Shown: positions 18,009 through 26,378, numbered from the stretch's first letter. The stretch is 64,000 nucleotides of DNA from Luteolibacter sp. LG18 (GCF_036322585.1 NZ_AP024600.1:1426001-1490000), one strand, 5' to 3'. The notes: generated from the sequence alone by a model not told the origin. Numbers and translations are program-made.

Positions 18009-19447
18009 AAGCACCTGATTCCGAACTCCGGCGGCTCACCGACGCCTGGCACGACGGGACGATCTCCCGCGCCGATGCCGGGCGGCTGGAGGAACGCCTG
18101 CTCGCCGATGCCGGAGCGCGGGATTACTTCTTCGAGATCTCGGAACTGGAGGCTGCCCTGCCGGAAGCCGCCGGGTTGCTACCCGCGGTGGCGGCCCCGC
18201 CGCGGCGGACGATGGACGGGTGGTGGAAGATGGCGGCCGTGTTCGTGATCGGTGCGGCCAGCGGCGCGCTGGCGTGGAAGACTCTGGCACCGGGAATTGC
18301 GACCGGTAGGAAGCTTGCCGGTCCGGAAGCGACCATCACCGGCATGATGGGCGTGACCTGGGACGGGATGCCCGGCGAACGGGCCGTGGACCTGAACCAC
18401 GGCAAGGGCGCGACCCGCATCGCCTCCGGGCTCCTGGAGGTCACCTTCGGCAGCGGCACCCGCGCGGTGGTGGAAGGCCCCGCCGATTTCGAGGTCACGG
18501 GCCACAATGCGATGACGCTGGCCTACGGCAAGGTAGTGGCGGACGTGCCGAAGGGGGCGGAGGGATTCACCGTGAACTACGCGGAGGGCCGCATCGTCGA
18601 CCTTGGCACCGAGTTCGGCATCGACATCGACCGGAACGCGAAGGGGGCCAATTTCGGCGTCTTCCGCGGCGAGATCGAATTCCAGCCGAAAGGCGACGGC
18701 GGCAAGCCGGTGCGGCTGCTGGAAAACCACGCCATCCTCGCCGAAGACGGCCGCGTCCAATCGGTGCCTTTCGACCAAGCGAAATTCACCCGCCGCCTCC
18801 CCTCGCGCGAGTTCGCGTGGGAGATCAAGGGGGACGACCCGCCCACGACGTGGGATTACGACATCAGCCATCTCGTCTGGAAGCCGGGCCACTACCGGAC
18901 CATCTGCAAGTGGATGACCGGCCCCCACGGACTGATCCTCGAAGGCGCGGAGCTGCTGCTGGACGATCAGCCGGTGGCCACGGACGGACATCGCGGATTC
19001 GCCGGTGTCGCCTGGTCGTCCAAGGGCAATGAATACGACCTGGAGGTCACCCCGGAACTCTACCGCCGTGGCAAATGGACACTGCGGCTCCATGCGAAAG
19101 CAGACGGGTTGTCCACCCGTCCCGAGATGACCCGCGGCGTGCTGCTGGTGGAGGAAGGCCTGGCCGTGAACGCCAAGGCGGAGGACTTCATCGGCACCTG
19201 GGAATACCTCCACGACGGGGCGTCGTTCAAGCGGACCTTCCTGGCGGACGGAACGGCCACCCTCACGATCGACGGTAAACCCTACAGCACGTTCACCCAC
19301 AGCCATTGGATCGTGAAGGATGGTTGCCTGGAACTGACCGTCCCGGAAAGCGGTGGACCGATCATCGAACGGCACCTCCTGCGGGATCCGGACACGCTGG
19401 TCTTCACAAACCGGCCCTACCGGGACGCGATCCGGGCGAAAAAGTGA
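18005..19447 (+). CDS. FecR-like anti-sigma protein with C-terminal lipocalin-like domain
   Basis: This 480-residue membrane protein is translated from an ATG overlapping the sigma gene stop (ATGA). A short cytoplasmic N-terminal region (SELRRLTDAWHDGTISRADA) is typical of anti-sigma FecR relatives. One membrane span follows (about 72-92, MAAVFVIGAASGALAWKTLA), then a FecR domain (GSGTRAVVEGPADFEV, VNYAEGRIVDLGTEFGID). The C-terminal 90 residues (FIGTWEYLHDGASFKRTF onward) look like a small lipocalin-type beta domain. It probably holds the sigma factor at the membrane. The signal is unknown. Confidence 0.82.
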   Translation: MKAPDSELRRLTDAWHDGTISRADAGRLEERLLADAGARDYFFEISELEAALPEAAGLLPAVAAPPRRTMDGWWKMAAVFVIGAASGALAWKTLAPGIATGRKLAGPEATITGMMGVTWDGMPGERAVDLNHGKGATRIASGLLEVTFGSGTRAVVEGPADFEVTGHNAMTLAYGKVVADVPKGAEGFTVNYAEGRIVDLGTEFGIDIDRNAKGANFGVFRGEIEFQPKGDGGKPVRLLENHAILAEDGRVQSVPFDQAKFTRRLPSREFAWEIKGDDPPTTWDYDISHLVWKPGHYRTICKWMTGPHGLILEGAELLLDDQPVATDGHRGFAGVAWSSKGNEYDLEVTPELYRRGKWTLRLHAKADGLSTRPEMTRGVLLVEEGLAVNAKAEDFIGTWEYLHDGASFKRTFLADGTATLTIDGKPYSTFTHSHWIVKDGCLELTVPESGGPIIERHLLRDPDTLVFTNRPYRDAIRAKK

Positions 19448-19482
19448 CCGCGTGCCGGAAACGGCGCGACCGGTGACGGGCA

Positions 19483-19510
19483 TTGATGTTTCGGGAACCC
19501 CCGCTATTTT
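19483..19510 (+). promoter_or_regulatory. Candidate promoter of the first SAT gene
   Basis: TTGATG (19483-19488) and TATTTT (19505-19510) are separated by 16 bp and sit 13 bp before the ATG at 19524. This is the best sigma-70-like pair at the upstream end of the encapsulin/sulfur locus. No known sulfur-regulator site is recognisable. Confidence 0.35.
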
Positions 19511-19523
19511 CAATCCCTCACGC

Positions 19524-20510
19524 ATGAACCCCGAACGCGCCGATGGCCCCCAGCGCCGTCTCCAGCCCGACCCGGAGACGCTCCAGATCCTGGCCCACAC
19601 CTTCGACCCCCACGTGGCGGCGCTGCTGGCGTCCTACGCCCAGGTCGGCGGACTGAACCACCGCGACGCCCTCGACATGCCGTCGACCGGCGCGATCGGC
19701 AACATCTGCCGGGACCTGCTCAAGATCCTCTTCCCCGGCTTCCACGACGATGACGCGATCCAGGAGGACACCCTGGAATGCATCACCCGCAAGCGCCTCG
19801 TGCGGGTGGTGGAGCGCCTCACCGATCAGGTGAAAAAGAGCGTGAACATCGGCAAGCAGTTGGGCGGTGACGATCCGGTGCCGGGGATCATGCAGCGGTT
19901 CTGCAAGTCCCTGCCAATGGTCCGCGAACTGCTGCGCACGGACATCGAGGCCGCCTACGAAGGCGACCCGGCGGCGACCTGCCACGAGGAGATCATCCTT
20001 TCGTATCCATGCATTGAGGCCATCGCCATCCAGCGCGTGGCCCACCGGCTCTACCGCCTCGGCGCGCCGATCATCCCTCGGATGATGACGGAGTGGGCGC
20101 ACTCCCGCACCGGCATCGACATCCACCCGGGCGCGCGCATCGGCGCGGGCTTTTTCATCGACCACGGCACCGGCGTGGTGATCGGGGAGACCTGCGTGAT
20201 CGGCAACCACGTGAAGCTTTACCACGGCGTGACGCTCGGCGCGCGCAGCTTCGAGAAGGACGAGCAGGGCCACATCGTGAAGGGCCTTAAGCGCCACCCG
20301 AACGTGGAGGACAACGTCACCATCTATCCGAACTCCACCATTCTCGGCGGGGAAACGGTCATCGGCGCGAACAGCACCATCGGCGCGAACGTGTTCCTGA
20401 TGCACAGCGTGCCCGCGCACTCGCTGGTGGTGTATGAGGAGAAGCAGCTCAGCATTCTCAACAAGAAATCCCGCCATCCGAAACCGGATGATTTGGATTT
20501 CGTGATTTGA
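19524..20510 (+). CDS. Serine O-acetyltransferase (SrpH/EpsC type), copy 1
   Basis: This 328-residue enzyme makes O-acetylserine from serine and acetyl-CoA, the carbon precursor of cysteine. The long helical N-terminal domain (about 1-200) is followed by the left-handed beta-helix with hexapeptide repeats: HSRTGIDIHPGARIG, GFFIDHGTGVVIGE, CVIGNHVKLYHGVTLG, and a final GANVFLMHSVPAHSLV. The C-terminus ends in LDFVI, as in the second copy at 24.3 kb. Size and domain order match the long SATs found beside family 2A encapsulins. It lies 503 bp upstream of the shell gene, so it may be a separate transcript. Confidence 0.9.
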   Translation: MNPERADGPQRRLQPDPETLQILAHTFDPHVAALLASYAQVGGLNHRDALDMPSTGAIGNICRDLLKILFPGFHDDDAIQEDTLECITRKRLVRVVERLTDQVKKSVNIGKQLGGDDPVPGIMQRFCKSLPMVRELLRTDIEAAYEGDPAATCHEEIILSYPCIEAIAIQRVAHRLYRLGAPIIPRMMTEWAHSRTGIDIHPGARIGAGFFIDHGTGVVIGETCVIGNHVKLYHGVTLGARSFEKDEQGHIVKGLKRHPNVEDNVTIYPNSTILGGETVIGANSTIGANVFLMHSVPAHSLVVYEEKQLSILNKKSRHPKPDDLDFVI

Positions 20511-21013
20511 GAATTTCCTCCCATGGACGCGACGGTTCCATCGTCGCGATGGGGATGGCAACGCGCTGACTCCAATCGCATTCTCCGCGGCCGGAGCCGG
20601 AGTGGCAGTTGTGGTTTTCGATAACTGCCGCCGCGGGCGACCGCTGCCGGTGACGCCCCCGCCCGGATAAATGGTTTGACGCGGCACGGGCTTCGGGCGA
20701 AGCATGCCCACGTTCCGTCCAAGCCCGCGTTCACACGCGGAGATTGAGTTCCACGGAAATCGACCGACTGACCGGAAGACCGGAGGCCGCGAGATTTCGC
20801 CCACGCGAATCCCTCCGAAGTTCCTTCCATCCCTGTCCCCGTGACATCCGTTCCGGTCATCCGTTTCCAGCCATCGGGCTGCTGTTGTCGCCGTTTGGCC
20901 GCAGCCGCCTGATGCCACGCGCGTTTCCCTCATGGGAGCCGCCGCGTGCGCGATGAAGCCGCCCTCCGTGGCTTCGCGTCCCCGTCTTTCCATCATTCCC
21001 GACCTGTCTGTCC
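20511..21013 (+). promoter_or_regulatory. 503-bp intergenic region with hairpins upstream of encapsulin
   Basis: I see no convincing gene here. It contains three hairpins: CGCGACG/CGTCGCG (20528-20534 with 20542-20548), which may end the upstream SAT transcript; GGCAGTT/AACTGCC (20604-20610 with 20623-20629, 12-nt loop); and GAAGCC/GGCTTC (20954-20959 with 20969-20974), 39 bp before the encapsulin ATG. None has a T-run. A TTGACG at about 20676 lacks a good -10 partner. The region probably holds the promoter and any regulatory leader of the shell operon, but no known riboswitch is recognised. Confidence 0.4.
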
Positions 21014-21961
21014 ATGAGCCCACAGCCCAACAACTCCGCCCCGCTCAGCCTGAGCGCCCAATCCGCCCGCAATCTGGCCACCGCCACCGTGACCCCACCG
21101 CAGTGGGATGAGATCACGCCGCGCTGGCTGCTGAAACTGCTGCCCTATGTCGATGTCGACGGCGGCGTCTACCGCGTCAACCGCGTGAAGCAGAAGGAGG
21201 GCGCGCCGACGCTCGACCTGCTGACCGTGGACGATGGCGAACCGAAGCTGCCCGCCACCTTCGTGGACTACGAGGAGGACCCGCGCGAGCACCACCTCAG
21301 CACGATCCAAACCGTGCTCCACACCCACACCCGCATCACCGATCTCTACAGCAACGCGATCGACCAGCTCCGCGAGCAGGTCCGCCTGACGGTGGAGGCG
21401 GTGAAGGAGCGCGAGGAGTGGGAACTCCTCAACCACCCGCAGTTCGGCCTGCTGCACGAGGTCGCCCCGGAGCAGGTGATCAAGACCCGCAAGGGCCCGC
21501 CGACGCCGGACGATCTCGACGAGCTGCTGGCGAAGGTGTGGAAGAAGCCCGCCTTCTTCCTGGCGAACCCGAAGACCATCGCCGCCTTCGGCCGTGAAGC
21601 CACCCGCCGAGGCGTGCCGCCGCCAACCGTGACGCTGTTCGGCTCGCCGTTCATCACCTGGCGCGGCATTCCGCTGATCCCGACCAGCAAGATCGAGGTC
21701 GATGACAAGGGCAAGACGAGTATCCTCCTGGTCCGCGTGGGCGAAGGCCAGCGCGGCGTGGTCGGCCTGCAGAAGGCCGGCGTCACCGGCGAGATCGAGC
21801 CGGGCCTGTCGGTGCGCTACATGGGCACGAACGAGCGCTCGCTGGCCTCGCACCTGGTGACCCGCTACTTCTCGGTGGCGGTGCTGGGTGAGGACGCGAT
21901 CGCGCGCCTCGATGATGTCTTCGTCGGCAACTACCACGAGTATGTCTATCCCAAGGCTTGA
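21014..21961 (+). CDS. Family 2A encapsulin shell protein (SrpI-like)
   Basis: This 315-residue HK97-fold shell protein self-assembles into a protein nanocompartment. The sequence follows the SrpI type of family 2A: N-terminal arm with SAQSARNLATATVTPPQ, ITPRWLLKLLPYVDV, FVDYEEDPREHHLSTIQTV, HTRITDLYSNAIDQLREQVR, GPPTPDDLDELLAKVWKKP, AAFGREATRRGVPPPTVTLF, FITWRGIPLIP, and EPGLSVRYMGTNERSLASH. It ends in a short HEYVYPKA tail. The cysteine desulfurase start overlaps its 3' end by 20 bp, so shell and cargo are translationally linked. In Synechococcus and Acinetobacter such shells enclose a cysteine desulfurase, and in the latter they store elemental sulfur. The identification is strong; sulfur storage here is inferred. 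Confidence 0.93.
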   Translation: MSPQPNNSAPLSLSAQSARNLATATVTPPQWDEITPRWLLKLLPYVDVDGGVYRVNRVKQKEGAPTLDLLTVDDGEPKLPATFVDYEEDPREHHLSTIQTVLHTHTRITDLYSNAIDQLREQVRLTVEAVKEREEWELLNHPQFGLLHEVAPEQVIKTRKGPPTPDDLDELLAKVWKKPAFFLANPKTIAAFGREATRRGVPPPTVTLFGSPFITWRGIPLIPTSKIEVDDKGKTSILLVRVGEGQRGVVGLQKAGVTGEIEPGLSVRYMGTNERSLASHLVTRYFSVAVLGEDAIARLDDVFVGNYHEYVYPKA

Positions 21962-23738
21962 TCCCGGTGCCCTCTCCGGCAGCGCGGATCCCTTCGGCAC
22001 CGCGTTGATCACGCGGCTGGCGAACGAGCTGTTCCGCGAGGGCAGGCACGCGCCGTCGTCGCCGGTGTCGCCCCCGACCACCCTCGCGGGCGTTCCGGCG
22101 AACGGTCCCGCCGTACCCACCGGCCCGGCCGCGGCTCCTTCGCCGGAAAGCTCCGACATCGGGCTTTCCGGGGGCTTCCCGACCGCGGCCCCCTCGTCCC
22201 CGCCGCCGGTGCATCCGACGGTGGTGGGCGCGGCCCCGCACTCCCAGGCGCATGACAATGCCACCGATTCCGGCGGCCACGAGAAAGGCTCCACGGATTC
22301 GTATGAGTTCGGCGAGCCGCGCTCGTACACGGACACCTTCCACAGCCACGTGCCGGAATCGCGCGGCCGCGATTTCCCGGCGGAGACACGCTGGAGCGAT
22401 CATCCGCAGCCACCGGTCGGATTGCCGGGCCTCAACGAACCGCAGTTCTATTTCCTGGAAAGCGTGCGCGAGGTTTCCGCGCCCGCGTTCCGAGGTGAAG
22501 ACGCGCCGGCGAAGGCGGCGCTCGCGCCCTTCGACGTGCAGGGCGTGCGCAAGGACTTCCCCGCGCTGCACCAGAAGGTGAACGGGCGGCCCCTGATCTG
22601 GCTCGACAACGCGGCCACCACCCACAAGCCGCACGCGGTCATCGACGCCACTTCCTCGTTCTACTCGCGGGACAATTCGAACATCCACCGCGCGGCCCAC
22701 GTGCTGGCGGAACGTTCGACCGCCTTGTTCGAAGCGGGCCGCGAGAAGGTGCGGCAGTTCCTCGGCGCGGGGGACAAGCACGAGATCGTGTTCCTGCGCG
22801 GCACCACCGAGGGCATCAACCTGATCGCGAACAGCTACGGCCGCCAGAACATCGGCGAGGGCGACGAGATCATCCTCACCACGCTGGAGCATCACGCGAA
22901 CATCGTGCCGTGGCAGTTGCTCGCGCAGCAGACCGGCGCGGTGATCCGGGTGGTGCCGATCAACGACCGCGGCGAGCTGATCCTGGAGGAATACGTGCGC
23001 CTGCTGAACCCGCGCACCAAAATCGTGTCCGTGACCCACGTTTCCAACGCGCTGGGCACTGTGAACCCGGTGGAACAGATCATCGCGCTGGCCCATGCAC
23101 ACGGCGTGCCGGTGGTGGTGGATGGCGCGCAATCGACTCCGCACATCCCGATCAATGTCACGGCGCTGGACGCGGACTTCTTCGTGTTCTCGGCGCACAA
23201 GATCTTCGGGCCGACCGGGATCGGCGCGCTCTACGCGAAGGCGCACCTGCTGGAATCGATGCCGCCCTGGCAAGGCGGCGGCCACATGATCAAGGACGTC
23301 ACCTTCGAGCGCACGGTGTATCAAAGCGCGCCGGAGAAGTTCGAGGCCGGCACCCCGGACATCGCCGGGGTGGTGGGACTCGGCGCGGCGATCGATTACC
23401 TCACGGCCACCGGCATCCCCGCGCTGGCGGCCTACGAGCACACGCTGCTCGAGTACGCCACCGAGGCGCTCTCCACGGTGCCGGGCCTGCGTCCGATCGG
23501 CACGGCGGCGAACAAGGCCAGCGTGCTGTCGTTCGTGATCCCCGGCATTCCGAACGAGAACATCGCGCGGCACCTCGACCAGCACGGGATCGCCGTGCGG
23601 GCCGGGCACCACTGCGCGCTGCCCGCCCAGCGGCACTTCGGACTGGAGACCACCGTCCGGCCGTCGCTGGCGTTCTACAACACCCACGAGGAGGTCGATC
23701 TCCTGGTGGAGGTCCTGAAGAAACTTCCACGCCGCTGA
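21942..23738 (+). CDS. Encapsulated SufS-like cysteine desulfurase with N-terminal cargo-loading domain
   Basis: This 598-residue PLP enzyme removes sulfur from cysteine, giving alanine and a persulfide. Residues about 1-195 are low-complexity, rich in Pro, Ser, Gly and Ala, and predicted disordered, apart from short conserved-looking stretches such as GTALITRLANELFREG near residue 20 and FGEPRSYTDTFHSHVPE. This is the cargo-loading extension expected for family 2A encapsulins. From FDVQGVRKDFP on, the SufS/CsdA domain shows WLDNAATTHKP, TTLEHHANIVPWQ, VDGAQSTPH, the PLP lysine in FSAHKIFGPTG (Lys420), and the persulfide cysteine in RAGHHCALP (Cys558). The ATG at 21942 lies inside the encapsulin gene. 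Confidence 0.92.
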   Translation: MSIPRLDPGALSGSADPFGTALITRLANELFREGRHAPSSPVSPPTTLAGVPANGPAVPTGPAAAPSPESSDIGLSGGFPTAAPSSPPPVHPTVVGAAPHSQAHDNATDSGGHEKGSTDSYEFGEPRSYTDTFHSHVPESRGRDFPAETRWSDHPQPPVGLPGLNEPQFYFLESVREVSAPAFRGEDAPAKAALAPFDVQGVRKDFPALHQKVNGRPLIWLDNAATTHKPHAVIDATSSFYSRDNSNIHRAAHVLAERSTALFEAGREKVRQFLGAGDKHEIVFLRGTTEGINLIANSYGRQNIGEGDEIILTTLEHHANIVPWQLLAQQTGAVIRVVPINDRGELILEEYVRLLNPRTKIVSVTHVSNALGTVNPVEQIIALAHAHGVPVVVDGAQSTPHIPINVTALDADFFVFSAHKIFGPTGIGALYAKAHLLESMPPWQGGGHMIKDVTFERTVYQSAPEKFEAGTPDIAGVVGLGAAIDYLTATGIPALAAYEHTLLEYATEALSTVPGLRPIGTAANKASVLSFVIPGIPNENIARHLDQHGIAVRAGHHCALPAQRHFGLETTVRPSLAFYNTHEEVDLLVEVLKKLPRR

Positions 23739-23742
23739 AACC

Positions 23743-24276
23743 ATGAGCACGATCACTCCCGTTGCCCTCCAACAGCGTTTCGCCGCCCGGCCGGACCTCG
23801 TCCTGCTGGATGTGCGGACGCCCGCGGAGTTCGACGAAGTCCATGTGCCGCAGGCACGGCTGGAACCGCTCGACCGGTTCCAGTCGGAGGCCACCATCGC
23901 GGCGCTGGGTTTGCCGAAGGACCAGCCGCTCCACCTGCTGTGCCGGTCCGGCGCGCGGGCCGCGCAGGCCGCGGCGAAATTGCAGGCCGCGGGCTACGAA
24001 CCCGTCGTGGTGGAAGGCGGCACACTCGCGTGGATCAAAGCCGGACTGCCGGTGGTCCGCGGCGAGCGCAAGGTGATCGGCCTCGAACGGCAGGTGCGCA
24101 TCGCCGCCGGGGCACTCGTGCTCACGGGTGTGATCCTGTCACTCACTGTCCACCGCGGGTTCATCGGGCTGTCCGGTTTCGTCGGCGCGGGCCTCGTCTT
24201 CGCCGGGATCACCGACTGGTGCGGGATGGGCCTGCTCCTCGCGAAAGCTCCCTGGAACCAACGCCGACCGTCATGA
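23743..24276 (+). CDS. Rhodanese fused to a two-helix membrane domain (DUF2892-like)
   Basis: This is a 177-residue sulfurtransferase starting 4 bp after the desulfurase stop. Residues 1-108 form a rhodanese domain (LVLLDVRTPAEFDEVHVPQA, active-site loop LLCRSGARAA, VVEGGTLAWIKAGLPV). Residues 115-177 hold two membrane helices (IAAGALVLTGVILSL and FIGLSGFVGAGLVFAGI) ending in CGMGLLLAKAPWNQ, like DUF2892. It should place sulfane sulfur chemistry at the inner membrane. It overlaps the second SAT gene by 4 bp. Rhodanese genes are known companions of family 2A encapsulins; the membrane tail means it is probably outside the shell. Confidence 0.9.
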   Translation: MSTITPVALQQRFAARPDLVLLDVRTPAEFDEVHVPQARLEPLDRFQSEATIAALGLPKDQPLHLLCRSGARAAQAAAKLQAAGYEPVVVEGGTLAWIKAGLPVVRGERKVIGLERQVRIAAGALVLTGVILSLTVHRGFIGLSGFVGAGLVFAGITDWCGMGLLLAKAPWNQRRPS

Positions 24277-25253
24277 GCCACGATTCGTTTCCAAAAGGCC
24301 GCTCGCAACCGAACGAGCGGACGCTGGCGATCCTCGACCATTCCTTCGACCCGTATGTCACCAGCCTGCTGGCGTCCTACGAGAAGATGGGCGGCCTGAA
24401 CATCAGCGACTCGCTGAACATGCCGTCGAAGCGGGCGATCGGCGAGATCTGCCGCGACCTGCTCCAGATCCTGTTCCCCGGGTTCCACGACGACGACTCG
24501 ATCGCCAACAGCTCGCTGGAAACGGTGACGCGCGAGCGCCTGACCAGCGTGGTCGAGCGGCTCGCCGACCAGGTGCGGAAGAGCGTGCGCATCGGCAACC
24601 CGGATCTGCCCACCGGCCGCACGCCGCCGATCATGCAGCGGTTCTGCAAGGCGCTGGCGGTCGTCCGCGAGCTCCTGCGCACCGACATCGAGGCCGCCTA
24701 CGCGGGCGACCCCGCGGCCAGCAGCTACGATGAGATCATCCTGTCCTACCCGTACATCGAAACCATCGCCATCCAGCGGCTGGCGCACCGGCTCTACCGC
24801 CTCGGCGCGCCAATCATCCCGCGGATGATGACGGAGTGGGCGCACTCCCGCACCGGCATCGACATCCACCCGGGCGCGCGCATCGGCCTCGGCTTCTTCA
24901 TCGATCACGGCACCGGCGTGGTGGTCGGGGAAACCTGCGTGATCGGGAACCACGTGAAGCTCTACCACGGAGTGACGCTCGGGGCGCGCAGCTTCGAGAA
25001 GGACGACGACGGCAACCTGGTGCGCGGCACCCGCCGCCATCCTCAGGTGGAGGACCACGTCACCATCTATCCGAACTCGACCATCCTCGGCGGAAACACC
25101 CGCATCGGCGCGCACTCGACCATCGGCGCGAACGTTTTCCTGATGAAAAGCGTGCCAGCCCACTCGCTGGTGATTTATGAGGAGAAGCAGCTGAGCATCT
25201 TCAACAAGAAGGAGAAGCCCCGCCAGGACAACGGCCTCGATTTCGTGATCTGA
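24273..25253 (+). CDS. Serine O-acetyltransferase (SrpH/EpsC type), copy 2
   Basis: This 326-residue paralogue of the SAT at 19.5 kb keeps the same architecture: a helical N-terminal domain (DHSFDPYVTSLLASYEKMGG) and a C-terminal beta-helix (GIDIHPGARIGLGFFIDHG, GNHVKLYHGVTLGARSF) ending in LDFVI. The two differ mostly near the N-terminus and at scattered positions, so the duplication looks old and both copies appear intact. The ATG overlaps the rhodanese stop (ATGA) and the stop overlaps the cysK ATG by 1 bp, so these genes are one operon. It supplies O-acetylserine to CysK. Confidence 0.92.
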   Translation: MSHDSFPKGRSQPNERTLAILDHSFDPYVTSLLASYEKMGGLNISDSLNMPSKRAIGEICRDLLQILFPGFHDDDSIANSSLETVTRERLTSVVERLADQVRKSVRIGNPDLPTGRTPPIMQRFCKALAVVRELLRTDIEAAYAGDPAASSYDEIILSYPYIETIAIQRLAHRLYRLGAPIIPRMMTEWAHSRTGIDIHPGARIGLGFFIDHGTGVVVGETCVIGNHVKLYHGVTLGARSFEKDDDGNLVRGTRRHPQVEDHVTIYPNSTILGGNTRIGAHSTIGANVFLMKSVPAHSLVIYEEKQLSIFNKKEKPRQDNGLDFVI

Positions 25254-26254
25254 TGAACCCACCCACCTACCACGGCGTCGACGGCCATGTCGGCAACACC
25301 CCGCTCATCCACCTGCGACGCCTGTCGGAGCTGACCGGCTGCGAGATCCTCGGCAAGGCGGAGTTCATGAACCCCGGCGGCTCGGTGAAGGACCGCGCGG
25401 CGCTCGGCATCATCACCGATGCCGAGGAGCGAGGCCTGCTGAAGCCGGGCATGACCATCGTGGAAGGCACCGCCGGCAACACCGGCATCGGGCTCACCGT
25501 GGTCGGCGCGGCCCGCGGTTACCGCACCGTGATCGTCATTCCCGAAACCCAGGCCCCGGAGAAGATCACGCTGCTGCGCACGCTCGGCGCGGATGTCCGC
25601 ACCGTGCCCGCGAAACCGTACAGCGATCCGGACAACTACAACCACATCGCGCGGCGGCTGGCCGAGGAGAACGGTTGGTTCTGGGCGAACCAGTTCGACA
25701 ACACCGCCAACCGCGAGGCCCACCGCCGCACCACCGGCCCGGAAATCTGGGAGCAAACCGGCGGCACGGTGAGCGCGTTTTCCGCCGCCATCGGCACCGG
25801 CGGCACGCTCGCGGGCGTGTCCCAATTTCTGAAGGAGAAGAATCCCGCCATCACCACCGTCTGCGCCGATCCCTACGGCGCGGCGATGTGGTCGTGGTTC
25901 ACCAACGGCCACACCGATGACGACGACGGCGATTCCGTGGCGGAAGGCATCGGCCAGAGCCGCGTCACCGCGAACGTCGCCGATGCGCCGGTGGACAAGG
26001 CGTTCCGCATCGATGACCAGACGGCGCTGACGATCCTCAACCAGCTGCTGCGCGAGGAGGGCCTGTTCCTCGGCCTCTCCAGCGGCATCAACATCGGCGG
26101 CGCGCTGGGCCAGGCGATCGAAGGCGGCCCGGGCCAGACCATCGTGACGATCCTCTGCGACAGCGGCCACAAGTATCAGTCGAAGCTCTACGACCGCGAA
26201 TGGCTCGCGGAAAACGGCCTCGATCCGGATCTGCCGTTGGAGTCGCTGTTCTGA
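25253..26254 (+). CDS. cysK: Cysteine synthase (O-acetylserine sulfhydrylase)
   Basis: This 333-residue fold-type II PLP enzyme joins sulfide and O-acetylserine to form cysteine. Marks are the PLP lysine in NPGGSVKDRAALG, the substrate loop GTAGNTGIGL, the phosphate-binding GTGGTLAG, and GLSSGINIGGAL. It closes the operon SAT-CysK beside the encapsulin and matches SrpG of the Synechococcus sulfur-regulated set. The insertions AMWSWFTNGHTDDDDGDS and AEENGWFWANQFDN fit the CysK/SrpG branch. A truncated copy of its 3' half lies 1.1 kb downstream. Confidence 0.94.
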   Translation: MNPPTYHGVDGHVGNTPLIHLRRLSELTGCEILGKAEFMNPGGSVKDRAALGIITDAEERGLLKPGMTIVEGTAGNTGIGLTVVGAARGYRTVIVIPETQAPEKITLLRTLGADVRTVPAKPYSDPDNYNHIARRLAEENGWFWANQFDNTANREAHRRTTGPEIWEQTGGTVSAFSAAIGTGGTLAGVSQFLKEKNPAITTVCADPYGAAMWSWFTNGHTDDDDGDSVAEGIGQSRVTANVADAPVDKAFRIDDQTALTILNQLLREEGLFLGLSSGINIGGALGQAIEGGPGQTIVTILCDSGHKYQSKLYDREWLAENGLDPDLPLESLF

Positions 26255-26280
26255 GGTAGGCGGAGTGGTGACACTTCGGA

Positions 26281-26378
26281 TTGGGCGGATCTACTACATC
26301 CCTCCGACCTCCAGTTTCCCATTTCGCTCCCGCCAGCTCCAGTTGGCGGTGGCGGGATGATCCGCCTTCCTTGCCCAA
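26281..26378. repeat. 98-bp imperfect palindrome after cysK
   Basis: Nested inverted segments pair across this stretch: TTGGG/CCCAA (26281-26285 with 26374-26378), GGCGGATC/GATCCGCC (26284-26291 with 26359-26366), CATCCC/GGGATG (26297-26302 with 26354-26359) and a central hairpin CCGCCA/TGGCGG (26330-26335 with 26344-26349). It could terminate the sulfur operon or be a small mobile palindrome. The sequence just before it (about 26256-26284) is repeated after the cysK fragment at 27.74 kb, so the duplication ends at its edge. The rest of 26379-26557 shows no gene. Confidence 0.5.

Noticed and set aside
21014-21961. Encapsulin gene as a prophage capsid remnant
   Set aside because: No phage genes nearby, and the sequence and neighbours match family 2A encapsulins.
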